Origin: Enterobacter sp. EA-1
Lineage (GTDB): Bacteria; Pseudomonadota; Gammaproteobacteria; Enterobacterales; Enterobacteriaceae
Reading direction: 5' to 3'
Assembly: GCA_002886105.1 (NCBI GenBank)
Contig: CP025776.1
Span: forward strand, 806,001 to 870,000
DNA: 64,000 bases
Numbering within the stretch: position 1 is the first letter of the stretch; every line of letters starts with the position of its first letter. The notes under the pieces were generated by a model, which saw only the letters and a list, made by a program, of their open reading frames with translations, was not told where the DNA came from and made no database searches. The position numbers were made by a program, and so were the translations under genes. Below, piece after piece: positions 39,776 through 50,917 of this stretch.

Positions 39776-40195
39776 TCAGAGGTTCTGTTCGAACCAGCTT
39801 TCGAGGATGATGACGGCGGAAGCCGAATCCACACTGCCTTTATTGAGGGCGCGGAATCCCCCGCGCTCAAACAGCCCGGAGCGGGCTTCGACGGTGCTGA
39901 GCCGTTCATCATGCAGCGTGATCTGCACGCCGAAACGGCCATGTATCTTATTGGCAAAGTTACGCGCTCTGGCCGTCAGCGGCTGTTCGGTGCCGTCCAT
40001 ATTCAGCGGTAAACCAACGATCACGGCTTCCGGTTGCCACTCTTTTAACAGCTTTTCGATGGCGCCCCCAGTTCGGCGTGCCATCCTGCGCTTTCAGTGC
40101 GGTCAGCGTCATACGGCGGTGCCTGTAATGCGCTGCCCAATGGCTACGCCAATGCTTTTAGTGCCAAAATCAAAGGCTAACAGCGTTCCACTCAT
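39776..40195 (-). CDS. ruvX: Pre-16S rRNA nuclease YqgF / RuvX
   Basis: RNase H-fold nuclease in 16S rRNA 5'-end maturation. [20 protein letters not shown] start at 40195 with the catalytic Asp in [47 protein letters not shown], and [18 protein letters not shown] at the end. About 139 residues. Overlaps the yqgE stop (TGATG). Frame breaks lie near 40075 and 40120. Confidence 0.95.
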
Positions 40196-40755
40196 CAGGC
40201 GTGCCCCGCAACACCCGGCATGGTGGAAATATCAATGCCGATAAGTTTTGCCGCTTCACGCCAGCGATCGGCGATAGGCGTTTTAAACAGGATGTTAAGA
40301 TCCGCCGGGGCGGTCAGCCACGCATTATCGAGGATCTCCTGCTCCAGTTGCCCTTTTTCCCGAGAGGCATAGCCCAACGCGACCAGCACTTCGCTCGGCT
40401 GTTCCGCCGTACCCAGCGTTTCGAGGACATCACGCGAGGTTGTCACGACGGTGTTGTCAGAGACGCGGATGCTGGAGGAGAAACTGGCGGGCGGCGTGTG
40501 CAGTATAAAACCACGATCTTCCGCCAACGAGCTGAGCAGCACCGGTTTATCCAGACGGATCGACGGGTCGCGAGACTCTGGCTGGATTTTGAGTTTTTCC
40601 AGCACGCCATCTACTTTCAGGTTTTCCAACGGCTTGTTGATGACAAGCCCCATCGCGCCTTCGTCGTTGTACTCGCAAATATAAACCACGGAGCGCCGGA
40701 AGAGGGGATCCTGAAGAGCAGGCATGGCAATAAGAAAGTGATGCTGTAAATTCAT
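40195..40755 (-). CDS. yqgE: DUF179 / AlgH-like protein YqgE
   Basis: Conserved cytosolic protein of unknown function, 186 residues, frame intact. Start [20 protein letters not shown] at 40755, [20 protein letters not shown] and [20 protein letters not shown], then [17 protein letters not shown]. Co-transcribed with gshB and ruvX as in E. coli. I find no CCWGG inside it, consistent with its unbroken frame. Confidence 0.95.
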   Translation of the reverse strand: MNLQHHFLIAMPALQDPLFRRSVVYICEYNDEGAMGLVINKPLENLKVDGVLEKLKIQPESRDPSIRLDKPVLLSSLAEDRGFILHTPPASFSSSIRVSDNTVVTTSRDVLETLGTAEQPSEVLVALGYASREKGQLEQEILDNAWLTAPADLNILFKTPIADRWREAAKLIGIDISTMPGVAGHA

Positions 40756-40874
40756 TGTCAGAGGTTCTGTTTCCTGGTTCAAAAAAGCGACAGTCTAGTA
40801 TGCGGTGAAAGCAGAATGCTGTCACTAACCAAACGGCAGGATACGGGTTCCTTCCGCATCCGGAGCGTTGAGGC

Positions 40875-41818
40875 TTATTTACCCAGACGTTTCTCGATGG
40901 CGTCCATCAGCATGCCGGTGATCGAGATCGGGAATTCAGCTTCAATTTCGCGTACGCAGGTCGGGCTGGTGACGTTAATTTCAGTCAGACGATCGCCGAT
41001 AATATCCAGACCAACAAAAATCAGCCCTTTCGCTTTCAGCGTCGGGGCGACTTTACGGGCAATCGCCCAGTCGCTTTCGCTCAGTGGGCGAGGTTCGCCG
41101 CGACCGCCCGCAGCCAGTTGCCGCGGGTTTTCTCCCCCTTGCGGGATGCGCGCCGCAGCAAGGCACCGGCTCGCCATCCACAACCAGCACACGTTTGTCG
41201 CCATCTTTAATGGCCGGCAAATAGTTCTGCGCCATGCAGTAACGGTTGCCCAGTTCGGTCAGGGTTTCGGCAATCACCGACAGGTTTGGATCACCTTCTT
41301 TCACGCGGAAAATCGAGGTGCCGCCCATCCCATCCAGCGGTTTGAGAATAATGTCGCCGTGCTTCTGCCAGAACGCTTTCAACTGCGCTTTGTTGCGGGT
41401 AACCAGCGTTTCCGGGGTTAATTCCGCGAACCGGTGCGGTGAACAGTTTTCGTTACAATCGCGCAGGCTCTGTGGCTTGTTGACGATCAGCGTGCCTTTC
41501 TCTTCAGCACGTTCAAGGATATAGGTCGCGTAAATGTATTCGGTATCGAACGGCGGATCCTTGCGCATCAGAATGGTATCCAGATCGGCGAGCGGAATAT
41601 CCTGCTCGCTGCCGAATTCGTACCATTTGTCGTAGTTTTGCTCGACGGATAGCTTACGGGTGCGCGCGCGGGCTTCGCCATTGATCAGGTAGAGATCGGC
41701 CATTTCCATATAGTGCAGCTCATAGCCGCGGCGCTGTGCTTCCAGCAGCATGGCGAAGCTGGTGTCTTTTGATGTTAATGTCCGCGATGGGATCCATCAC
41801 GATGCCGAGCTTAATCAT
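40875..41818 (-). CDS. gshB: Glutathione synthetase
   Basis: ATP-grasp enzyme joining gamma-glutamylcysteine and glycine. Start [20 protein letters not shown] at 41818, [60 protein letters not shown] and [20 protein letters not shown]. About 315 residues. The ATG overlaps the rsmE stop. Frame breaks lie near 41445, 41150 and 41775. Confidence 0.96.
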
Positions 41819-42562
41819 TTTGCTTCTCCTCTCAACCCGAGGTCGCCAAAGCGTACCTGAAGCGCGGTGATGGCGGTAAGCGCCGTGGTCTCTGTGCGTA
41901 GTACGCGTGGCCCTAACAAAATATCCGTGAACTGATAACGCGCGGTCATGGCAATCTCATCGGCGGTCAGGCCGCCTTCCGGGCCAATCAGCAGCCGCAC
42001 ACGTTCCACCGGCAACGGCAGGGTATTGATACTTTGGCTGGCGCGCGGATGCAGGTTCAGCTTCAGGCCGGTATCCTCTTCGGCGCACCAGGCCTCCAGA
42101 TCCATCGCCGGGCGAATTTCCGGAACGCGGTTACGCCCGCATTGCTCGCAGGCGGCAATGGCAATTTTCTGCCACTGTTGCAGCTTTTTATTCAGGCGTT
42201 CGGCATCCAGTTTAACGCCGCAGCGTTCAGAAAAAAGTGGCGTAATGAGGCTTACCCCAAGCTCAATGGATTTCTGGATGGTGAATTCCATTTTTTCGCC
42301 GCGGGACATTACCTGCCCGAGGTGGATATGCACCGGCGATTCCCGGTCATCCACATCGGCGCGAAGCACATTCACCCGCACGCTTTTTTTATCCGCATGG
42401 ACGATTTCCGCCTCGAAGACTGGTTCGAACCATCAAACAACTGAATCGCCCCGCCCGGTCCCATACGCAGTACGCGGCCGACATGGTTTGCCGCGTCCTC
42501 ACTGAGTGCGATTTCGCCGCCGGGCTGGATGTGTTCCGGATGATGAATGCGGGAGTGCGCAT
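41815..42562 (-). CDS. rsmE: 16S rRNA m3U1498 methyltransferase
   Basis: SPOUT-class RNA methyltransferase. Corrected start [20 protein letters not shown] at 42562; [56 protein letters not shown] (knot motif) and [20 protein letters not shown]. About 249 residues. Frame breaks lie near 42555 and 42390-42440. Confidence 0.95.
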
Positions 42563-42657
42563 AGTATGAAATTCCATGTGTGGGGCGGCGCGGTCTATTC
42601 CCTCCGCCATAGAAGGGGGAGGGCGCGCCTAAAATAAATAATTGCCGCTAGTGTAGG

Positions 42658-43355
42658 TTAGCTCTTTCGCGCCATGCAAGCGCGCTGCACGTACGGATTA
42701 TGGTTGCCCTGTACGCTGGCGATGCGCGCATCGCGTTCGCACTCCCAGTCGGTCACCGGGTACTGTTTATCCCGGGCGGTAAACAACTGCGTTTGCTGGC
42801 GTGAAAGCGTAATTTGATACTGGTCGCGCATATAGAAATAGGTGCGGGCAATCGCGGGCGCGTACCGGCGGTTCGGCGAGTTTGGCTTTAAAATCGATTT
42901 TCATGGCGCACTGACCGTACTGACCCTCACCACCGTTCCACTGGCTGTACATAAAGTTGCCGCGATCGCCGTTCACCTCGCCTACCGCGGGTTGCAGGTT
43001 ATGCATATCGCTTTCGATTTTGCGGTACACCGGATCTTTCGCGCAGTTCTGCCGTCCGCCATCCTGCCAGCACTGGCGCTGGTGGCCGAACTGCCGGTGG
43101 CAGGCATGACATGCTCCCACTCGATACGGCTGGCGCGGTTTTCGTTCTTCCGCACCTGATAGCCGCAGGAGGCGAGATCGACCACGCCTTTTTCCCCTGC
43201 CAGTTAATTTTACACCCGCAGTAGAAGTCTCCCGGCGCATCGGCGTTCACTTTGACGCCTGCCGCTTTGGCACACTGGGCAAAACTGTTGATCCCGTCTG
43301 CGGCCAGCGCAGGAACGGCAATAAGAGTCAATAAAAGTGAGAAAAGACGAAACAT
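42658..43355 (-). CDS. endA: DNA-specific endonuclease I
   Basis: Periplasmic double-strand nuclease. Signal peptide [18 protein letters not shown] at 43355, then [43 protein letters not shown] with the catalytic His-containing [45 protein letters not shown] and the end [10 protein letters not shown]. About 232 residues. Frame breaks lie near 43080, 43185, 43265 and 42860. Confidence 0.95.
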
Positions 43356-43448
43356 GGCGAACTCCCTGTCAAAACGGAGTCCGCAACGTAACGGAAGGCG
43401 TTGCCTGATGCAATCAGTAAGAGCAGAAAACTTCTTAATGGATTCCAG

Positions 43449-43955
43449 TTACTCGCGTCGGCAATCAGCGGCTCGCCGCAGCGAACACAACGGTAAACCG
43501 CTTCGCCGCGTACCACCCGGTTATGTCTGCGCACGGTTAACTGGTGCTGCTGACATTTGCAGCGGTAGGGAAAAGTATTGCGCCGTACGGATTCCAGCTC
43601 GAACTGGTGGGTGCGTCTGGCGGGGACACCCAGTACGCTCTCCATCATCCATTTCCACTCTTTGCCATGAGGCGCGACACGGCCAAAGTGTTTCCACACC
43701 AGCAGATGCGCCAGTTCGTGAGGAACCACCTCGTCAATAAATGCCTGTTCGTTTTCCAGTAATAACACCGGATTAAGCCGGATTTCGTAATCCGCCAGCC
43801 GAGGGCGGTACCAGCGGCCGTGCCGCGCTGTTGATAAATGAGTTTAGGCTCCGGGTAATTGCGCCCCCAGTTTTTGGTTTGCACTGGGCGAGTTTTTCTC
43901 GCAGGCTGCGCATGACGGCTTGTTGCGTGGCGATGGGAAGGCGGGGTGTTTTCAT
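43449..43955 (-). CDS. sprT: SprT family zinc-binding protein
   Basis: SprT/Spartan-type protein; [20 protein letters not shown] at 43955. HExxH metalloprotease-like motif in [20 protein letters not shown], and a zinc ribbon [37 protein letters not shown]. The stop is taken as TAA at 43449, assuming Asp-Ala-Lys-stop; as read, GCGAGTAAC lacks one A and the frame would run to 43328 inside endA. Frame breaks lie near 43890, 43850 and 43780. Confidence 0.9.
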
Positions 43956-43998
43956 AGTTGCAGAGCATAGGATGGGCGAAGCGGGAGTGCAAAGGGGG

Positions 43999-44024
43999 AA
44001 GGCTTCCTCCGGGGAGGAAGCCTT
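43999..44024. terminator. Hairpin between sprT and galP
   Basis: Perfect 12-bp stem AAGGCTTCCTCC / GGAGGAAGCCTT with a two-base loop, just past the galP stop. No strong T-run follows on either strand, so it may be a stabilising hairpin rather than a full intrinsic terminator. Confidence 0.5.
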
Positions 44025-44029
44025 CAGGG

Positions 44030-45429
44030 TCAGTTCTGTGGGAACCAATTTCGCGCAGCGGGGCGACCGCGCATCAGATTGCGTTCAATATGCTCCAGAG
44101 AAACGTGTTTGGTTTCCGGCACCAGCCACAGCGTCAGGACGATAAACAGCACATTCAGCGCGCCATACACCCAGAAGGTGTTGGCGTTGCCCAGCCGAAT
44201 TGAGCATGGTCAGGAACGTCGCGCCGACGATCATATTGGCAATCCAGTTGGTTGCTGTTGAGCAGGTGATACCAAAATCGCGGCCTTTCAGCGGCTGGAT
44301 TTCGGAACACAGTACCCAAATCAACGGACCGGCGCTCATGGCGAAACCAATGATGAACATCAACAGCATCGCAACCGCGAAGTACTGTGCCGACGGGGAG
44401 TGAATGCCCAGATGCAGCATGGTGCCAAGGATGCCCATCCCCGCCGCCATCACCGCGGAAGCCCAACACCAGCGTCGGTTTACGTCCCCAACGGTCCACA
44501 AGGCCGATCGCAATAAACGTCGCCAGTACGTTGGTCAGACCAACAATCACCGTGCCCCACATCTGCTCGGTGGTATTGGTGTAGCCCGCCAGTTCGAAGA
44601 TTTTTGGCGCGTAGTACATGATGACGTTCATCCCGGTGAACTGCTGCATCACCTGTAGCAAGACACCAAGAAACACGGCGCGGCGGAAGTTGCTGTTCTC
44701 TTTGAACAGCGACCAGCCGGTCTGTTTCACTTGCAGGCTTTCGCGGATCTCTTCGAGCTCGTTTTTTGCTTCAGCGCTGGTGTCGCGCAGGCGCAACAGC
44801 ACGCGCTCCGCATCGTGGAAACGGCGTTTTGCGGCAAACCAACGCGGGCTGTCTGGCAGGAAGAAAACGCCAATCAACAGCAGGATAGCCGGAATAATGA
44901 TCACTCCCAGCATCCAGCGCCATTCACCGCTGTAGCTGAACGCCGTATCGGAAAGATAAGCACCGAGGATACCGATGGTGATCATCAACTGATACATGGA
45001 GATCATGCTGCCGCGGATTTTTTCCGGGGCAATTTCCGACAGATAGAGCGGTGCGGTGTAAGAGGCGACGCCCACGGCAAGGCCCAGCAGTACGCGGGAG
45101 ATAATCAGCACGTCAACGTTCGGCGCAGCAGCGGAGCACAGCGAGCCGATCACAAAAAAGTACGGCGCCGATCATCAGGCTTTTTTTACGGCCGAGACGC
45201 CACGAGAGCCATCCGCTGCCGACAGCGCCCACGGCGGCGCCGAACATCATCGAACTGACCACCCACTCGGGTATGTGAGCTAATTTGAAAATCATCTGTG
45301 ATAAAGGGCAGTGCGCCCGCGATCACGCCAATATCCGAGCCAAAAAGCAATCCCGCCAGTGCTGCGAGGAAACAGACAAAGAAGGTCATTGCCTTGTTTG
45401 AACGCCCCTGTTTTTTTCGTGTCAGGCAT
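44030..45429 (-). CDS. galP: Galactose:H+ symporter
   Basis: 12-helix sugar porter. Start [10 protein letters not shown] at 45429 (corrected [20 protein letters not shown]). Signatures: [111 protein letters not shown] and [20 protein letters not shown]. About 465 residues. Upstream CRP and GalR/GalS sites support the galactose assignment. Frame breaks lie near 45400, 45285, 45160, 44460 and 44200. Confidence 0.95.
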
Positions 45430-45494
45430 TATGCCCTCCATTGATGTCATTGGTTTTATCGGTGTCAAAGGTAGGTCAGGAATACGCAAAAATA

Positions 45495-45510
45495 TGTGAT
45501 TACTATCACA
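45495..45510. promoter_or_regulatory. CRP site upstream of galP
   Basis: TGTGATTACTATCACA is a perfect TGTGA-N6-TCACA palindrome, 66 bp upstream of the galP start. Confidence 0.85.
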
Positions 45511-45513
45511 CGA

Positions 45514-45529
45514 GTGTAATCGGTTACAT
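45514..45529. promoter_or_regulatory. GalR/GalS operator (proximal) at galP
   Basis: GTGTAATCGGTTACAT matches the operator consensus GTGKAANCGNTTNCAC except for the last base, three bases from the CRP site. Confidence 0.8.
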
Positions 45530-45696
45530 TGCAAGCATGGATGCAATGTAAATAAAAGTCATAAATATTATAGAATTACTGAAGAGTGAATGTGAGGTGG
45601 TTGACGAGATTTCAGACTAAGCCGAAGCATTATGTAACAATCATCAGTTTTCTGCTTTTCAAAGAGAGAATTCTGATTTTTTACCGAAACGGTGTG

Positions 45697-45712
45697 ATGT
45701 AATCGCTTTCAT
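45697..45712. promoter_or_regulatory. GalR/GalS operator (distal) at galP
   Basis: ATGTAATCGCTTTCAT matches the inner part of the GalR consensus, about 183 bp from the proximal operator, as expected for a looping pair. The rest of the 400-bp galP-metK gap holds nothing else I recognise. Confidence 0.65.
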
Positions 45713-45783
45713 TCGGAGGGGGAATGAGCTAAGTGGGTATTGGCGTTGAGAAAAAACGTGTTGGGATGAAGGGCGGAGAATAT

Positions 45784-45809
45784 AAAAAGGCCAGCACGAG
45801 GCTGGCCTT
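45784..45809 (-). terminator. Terminator of metK
   Basis: On the minus strand AAGGCCAGCC and GGCTGGCCTT-type arms form a stem followed by TTTTTAT, 22 bp after the metK stop. Confidence 0.85.
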
Positions 45810-45830
45810 AAAACCGAAATTGCCAGAGGA

Positions 45831-46984
45831 TTATTTCAGACCAGCAGCTTCACGCAGCGCATCTGCTTTGTCGGTTTTTTCCCATGGGAACGTTTCGCGA
45901 CCAAAGTGACCGTATGCGGCGGTTTGTTTGTAGATCGGGTGCAGCAGATCCAGCATCTGGATCAGACCGTACGGACGCAGATCGAAGAATTCGCGCACCA
46001 GCAGGATCAACTGCTCGCTGGCGATTTTCTCGGTACCGAAGGTTTCCACCATGATGGAGGTCGGTTCCGCCACGCCGATAGCGTAGGAGACTGGATCTCA
46101 CAGCGGTCAGCCGAGGCCTGCAGCAACGATGTTTTTCGCCACGTAACGGGCAGCATAAGCGGCGGAACGGTCAACTTTAGACGGATCCTTACCGGAGAAT
46201 GCGCCGCCACCGTGACGCGCCATGCCGCCGTAGGTATCAACGATAATTTTACGCCCGGTCAGACCACAGTCGCCCATTGGGCCACCGATAACGAAACGGC
46301 CAGTCGGGTTGATAAAGAATTTGGTGGACTCATTCAGCCACTCAGACGGCAGGATCGGCTTGATGATCTCTTCCATCACTGCTTCTTGCAGGGATTTCTG
46401 GTCGATATTCTCTGCATGCTGTGTGGACAGCACGACCGCATCGATGCCGGCAATTTTGCCGTCTTCATACTGGAAAGTGACTGGCTTTTCGCGTCCGGGC
46501 GCAGCCACGGCAGGGTGCCGTTTTTACGCACTTCAGCCTGACGTTCAACCAGACGGTGCGCATAGGTGATCGGTGCAGGCATCAGCACGTCGGTTTCATT
46601 GGTCGCGTAACCAAACATCAACCCCTGGTCGCCTGCGCCTTGTTCCAGCGGATCGGCACGGTCAACGCCCTGATTGATATCCGGAGATTGTTTACCAATC
46701 GCGCTCAGTACGGCGCAAGAGTTGGCGTCAAAGCCCATGTCGGAATGCACATAGCCAATTTCACGGACGGTATTACGAGTGATCTCTTCGATATCAACCC
46801 ATGCGCTGGTGGTAATCTCGCCACCCACCAGCACCATGCCGGTTTTGACGTAAGTTTCACACGCAACGCGCGCTTTCGGATCCTGCTCGAGGATCGCATC
46901 CAGCACGGCGTCGGAAATTTGGTCAGCGATTTTGTCAGGATGCCCTTCGGAGACGGACTCGGACGTAAAAAGGTGTTTTGCCAT
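45831..46984 (-). CDS. metK: S-adenosylmethionine synthetase
   Basis: Essential enzyme making SAM from methionine and ATP. Start [20 protein letters not shown] at 46984, [80 protein letters not shown] and [19 protein letters not shown]. 384 residues. The three breaks are at Dcm sites: CTGG for CCTGG near 46092 and 46480, and CCGAGG for CCAGG near 46110. An essential gene broken only there shows that the errors are technical. Confidence 0.97.
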
Positions 46985-47101
46985 ATGTTGTTTTCACCGG
47001 GAGTAATACGGTTAGCTCCGAATTCTGCGTCTGGATATGCCTTCGCGGTGGCGCCGCGGGACTGCAGGTTATGACGCAAAAGTCTGAGTGTTAATCAATA
47101 T

Positions 47102-47125
47102 AGACGGATTAACATCTGGATGGCT
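47102..47125. promoter_or_regulatory. Candidate MetJ operator upstream of metK
   Basis: Three consecutive 8-mers (AGACGGAT, TAACATCT, GGATGGCT) each partly match the met box AGACGTCT. They lie 118 bp upstream of the metK start. E. coli metK is MetJ-repressed, so such boxes are expected; the individual matches are imperfect. Confidence 0.5.
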
Positions 47126-47563
47126 ATTCTAGGTTACTTCTTGACCCTATTGCCAGCGCTTTTGATGTTCGCCACTTCCTGTCACAAATAGTGACGGAAA
47201 ATTTTCCCCGGCAATGCGTCAAACACAGCTTTTTTATTTTGCATTTTCACCCCGTTGTCGGTATAAAACGCCGCGCGCGCTCACTTAAAAAAAGCGCACG
47301 GCAAAAACGCTGTGTCGCCACTTCCAGCCGGGTTAAGCAGTGAATTTAATGGCTTTGGCTTGTCGCGGGTTGTAAAAGGCTTGCGTGGAGGTGATACGAG
47401 ATAATGAACCGTTGTTTTCCGCAGAAACTGTTGCGTCGTTCTGACGCATGTTTATTCCCCGCTACCTGCATTTCTAATCTGCAAACCAGCCGATGTTATA
47501 CCCATTTCGGCGCTTCTCAGGACTCCAGAGCCGGTAAGGCGTTGCGATAACTGAACAAGGGCT

Positions 47564-47585
47564 CTCCTGATAAATCAGGAGTTTT
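47564..47585 (+). terminator. Terminator-like hairpin in the yqgB-speA leader
   Basis: CTCCTGA / TCAGGAG with loop TAAA followed by TTTTC, 55 bp before yqgB. It could end a short leader transcript or act as an attenuator for speA. Confidence 0.5.
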
Positions 47586-47639
47586 CTCGTGGTTTCGCCG
47601 GACTGTCATACTTAAGTTCGGAACGTGTTTTACAATGAT

Positions 47640-47840
47640 ATGAACAAGAAACCGGTCGCACAGCCGGCGCTTCAGCATGACATGCTGAGCATTCAGGCTG
47701 TTTATGGGTTGTTATCGCTATGTGTCACTGCGATAGTAGTCAACTGTTTTGTATCCGTTGCATTTTTACACCGGCAGCCCTCGGGCGTGGTGAAAGCAAC
47801 AGGGTATACACTTTCTTACGTTGAGGTTCGCTATGTCTGA
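47640..47840 (+). CDS. yqgB: Small protein YqgB
   Basis: Short ORF starting MNKKPVAQPALQHDMLSIQA and containing YGLLSLCVTAIVVNCF, matching the E. coli small protein YqgB (43 residues as I recall it) at the same place before speA. Here the frame stays open to 66 residues and overlaps the speA start by 8 bp. An indel near 47765 could account for the longer tail. Function poorly known. Confidence 0.7.
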   Translation: MNKKPVAQPALQHDMLSIQAVYGLLSLCVTAIVVNCFVSVAFLHRQPSGVVKATGYTLSYVEVRYV

Positions 47841-49812
47841 CGACATGTCTTCGGTTTCGCCTTCGTCAGCAGGCGAACACGGTGTATTACGTTCCATGCA
47901 GGAGGTGGCGATGAGCTCCCCGAGGAAGCCAGCAAGATGCTACGTACTTATAACATTGCGTGGTGGGGTAATAATTACTACGACGTCAATGAGCTGGGGC
48001 ATATCAGCGTTTGCCCGGACCCGGACGTACCGGAAGCCCGCGTTGACTGGCGCAACTGGTGAAAGCGCGCGAAGCGCAAGGGCAGCGCCTGCCTGCGCTG
48101 TTCTGTTTCCCGCAGATCCTGCAACACCGCCTGCGCTCGATTAACGCCGCTTTTAAACGTGCGCGTGAATCCTACGGCTACAACGGCGACTATTTCCTCG
48201 TCTATCCGATCAAGGTGAATCAGCACCGTCGCGTGATTGAGTCGCTGATCCATTCCGGCGAACCGCTGGGGCTGGAAGCCGGTTCCAAAGCGGAGCTGAT
48301 GGCGGTGCTGGCGCATGCGGGGATGACCCGCTCGGTGATCGTGTGTAACGGCTATAAAGACCGCGAATACATTCGCACCGGCGCTGATTGGCGAGAAGAT
48401 GGGCCACAAGGTCTATCTGGTGATTGAGAAAATGACCGAAATCGCCATCGTACTGGAAGAAGCAGAGCGTTTGAACGTGGTGCCGCGTCTTGGCGTGCGT
48501 GCGCGTCTGGCGTCGCAGGGTTCCGGTAAATGGCAATCTTCCGGCGGCGAGAAATCCAAATTTGGTCTGGCAGCCACCCGGAGTTCTGCAACTGGTGGAA
48601 ATTCTGCGCGAGCGCGGGCGTCTGGACAGCATTCAACTGCTGCACTTCCACCTCGGTTCGCAGATGGCGAACATCCGCGATATCGCGACCGGCGTGCGTG
48701 AATCCGCGCGTTTCTACGTTGAACTGCATAAGCTGGGCGTGAATATCCAGTGCTTCGACGTTGGCGGCGGTTTAGGCGTGGACTATGAAGGTACGCGTTC
48801 GCAGTCAGACTGTTCGGTGAACTACGGCCTGAACGAATATGCCAATAACATCATTTGGGCGATTGGCGATGCGTGTGAAGAGCATGGCTTGCCGCATCCG
48901 ACGGTGATCACGGAATCCGGTCGCGCCGTGACTGCGCACCACACGGTGCTGGTGTCCAACATTATCGGCGTGGAGCGCAACGAATACACGCAGGCGACGG
49001 CGCCTGCTGATGACGCACCGCGTGCCTTGCAAAGCATGTGGGAAACTGGCAGGAGATGCATGAGCCGGGCACGCGTCGTTCGCTGCGCGAATGGCTGCAC
49101 GACAGCCAGATGGACTTGCACGATATTCATGTCGGTTACTCTTCTGGCGCTTATAGCCTGCAAGAGCGCGCACAGGCTGAGCAGCTCTATCTGAATATGT
49201 GCCATGAAGTGCAGAAACAGCTGGATCCGAGCAACCGTGCCCATCGTCCGATTATCGATGAGTTACAGGAGCGTATGGCGGACAAAATGTACGTCAACTT
49301 CTCGCTGTTCCAGTCGATGCCGGATGCACCGGGGGATCGATCAACTGTTCCCGGTATTGCCGCTGGAAGGGCTGAACCACGCGCCGGAACGCCGTGCGGT
49401 ACTGCTGGATATTACCTGCGACTCCGACGGCGCTATCGATCACTATGTGGATGGCGACGGGATCGCCACCACCATGCCGATGCCGGAATACGATCCGGAT
49501 AACCCGCCGATGCTGGGCTTCTTTATGGTTGGCGCGTACCCGGAGATCCTCGGGAACATGCATAATCTGTTCGGTGATACCGAGGCGGTTGATGTGTTTG
49601 TTTTCCCGGATGGCAGCGTGGAAGTGGAGCTTTCCGATGAAGGCGACACCGTCGCGGATATGTTGCAGTATGTGCAGCTCGATCCGAACACCCTGCTGAC
49701 GCAGTTCCGCGATCAGGTTAAACAGACCGGGCTCGAAGATGCGTTGCAGCAGCAGTTCCTCGAAGAGTTTGAAGCCGGACTGTACGGCTACACCTATCTG
49801 GAAGACGAATAA
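47833..49812 (+). CDS. speA: Biosynthetic arginine decarboxylase
   Basis: PLP enzyme making agmatine from arginine. ATG 47833, [20 protein letters not shown], then [40 protein letters not shown] with the PLP Lys, [58 protein letters not shown] (corrected), [19 protein letters not shown] and [14 protein letters not shown]. About 659 residues. Frame breaks lie near 47915, 48045, 48385, 48580, 49045 and 49325. It is followed by a terminator and loiP; speB, the usual next gene, is absent. Confidence 0.97.
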
Positions 49813-49852
49813 GGTTTTCCGGTGACTGCTGGCTGTCAACGCACGGCGTAAA

Positions 49853-49880
49853 AACAGGGAGGCACTAGTGCCTCCCTGTT
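49853..49880. terminator. Terminator between speA and loiP
   Basis: Perfect 13-bp stem AACAGGGAGGCAC / GTGCCTCCCTGTT with an A-run before it, suited to both convergent genes. Confidence 0.8.
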
Positions 49881-49883
49881 GCG

Positions 49884-50645
49884 TTATTTAATACCGTCTG
49901 CCGCCATACGGTCGCGAATATGCTGCGCGCGCTCCACGGACGCGGGGTGATCGTCAAACATTGAACTCTGACGGCCCTCTTCCATTTTCGCCAGTTTTTC
50001 CAAAACTGGTTGCCAGCCCTGATGGATTGATACCGCGTTTGCGCAACAAATCGTAAGAGTAGTCATCCGCTTCGGATTCCCGGCGCTGGGAGAATTGTGA
50101 ATTCACCAGTTGTTCGCCCAGTGCGCCAAGCTGCGATTGCGACAAACTGCCGACAATACCGCCCGCGGACGCCGCTGCTGCACGTAACGCATTGGTTCCC
50201 AGCGCAACCTGCATACCTTTCTTCACATGCCCCAGCGCAACGTGGCCCATTTCGTGGCCAATCACCGCTTCGACTTCGTTGTCGGTCATCATGTCCATTA
50301 ACGCGCTGTAGACACGGATGCAGCCGTTGGCCATTGCAAAGGCGTTCACATCCTTCGCCACATAGACTTTGTAGTTCACCGGTTGGCCGTTGATATTGTC
50401 GCCGAGGGCGGCGGCTATTTTGCTCAGGCGCTGGCTATACGGGCTGCTGGCCGGTGCAATACTGGCTTTACCGTCCATCTGTTTACAGGCATCGTCGCTC
50501 AGTGCTTTAACCTGAGCATCACTCAGGGTGTAAGCACCGGAAGGCTTCCGCCCCCGAGCTGAGAAAACCGCCGGAGTCCATATTCTGGCAACCGGCAAGC
50601 AGGGTTGTCATTCCCGAGGGCAAGTAATGCTGGGCGAATTTTCAT
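49884..50645 (-). CDS. loiP: Outer-membrane metalloprotease LoiP
   Basis: M48-family lipoprotein protease (YggG). Corrected start [20 protein letters not shown] at 50645 with lipobox LAGC, then [40 protein letters not shown], the zinc motif [17 protein letters not shown] (HEMGH), [20 protein letters not shown] and [20 protein letters not shown]. About 253 residues. Frame breaks lie near 50560-50610 and 49985-50005. Confidence 0.95.
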
Positions 50646-50917
50646 GTGTCATCTTCCGCAATAAGTTGAGTCATTATTCTGATAATCCGCTGGGTTCCGT
50701 CGAACCAGCGGTTGGGCTAAGTATAAATAAGGCAAGGATTACCGGGCGAGAAGATTGCGCAACATGCGAGCAGCTTCCGGAGATTTCTGAACAGGCAAAA
50801 GGATGCTCCATGTACATGACCAGCCGCTTGGGTTACATTGTTGGCACTTTTTCCGGCGTAGCCCAAAACGCGCTGTCGTCAAGGGAACTGCCTTTAATCG
50901 TCCGATCTGGAGTCAAA

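Larger units (their letters stand above)
46985..47639. other. Long metK/yqgB-speA intergenic region
   Basis: About 655 bp between divergent units. It holds the candidate MetJ operator at 47102-47125 and a terminator-like hairpin at 47564-47585. The rest (47200-47560) shows no gene that I can support. Confidence 0.5.
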
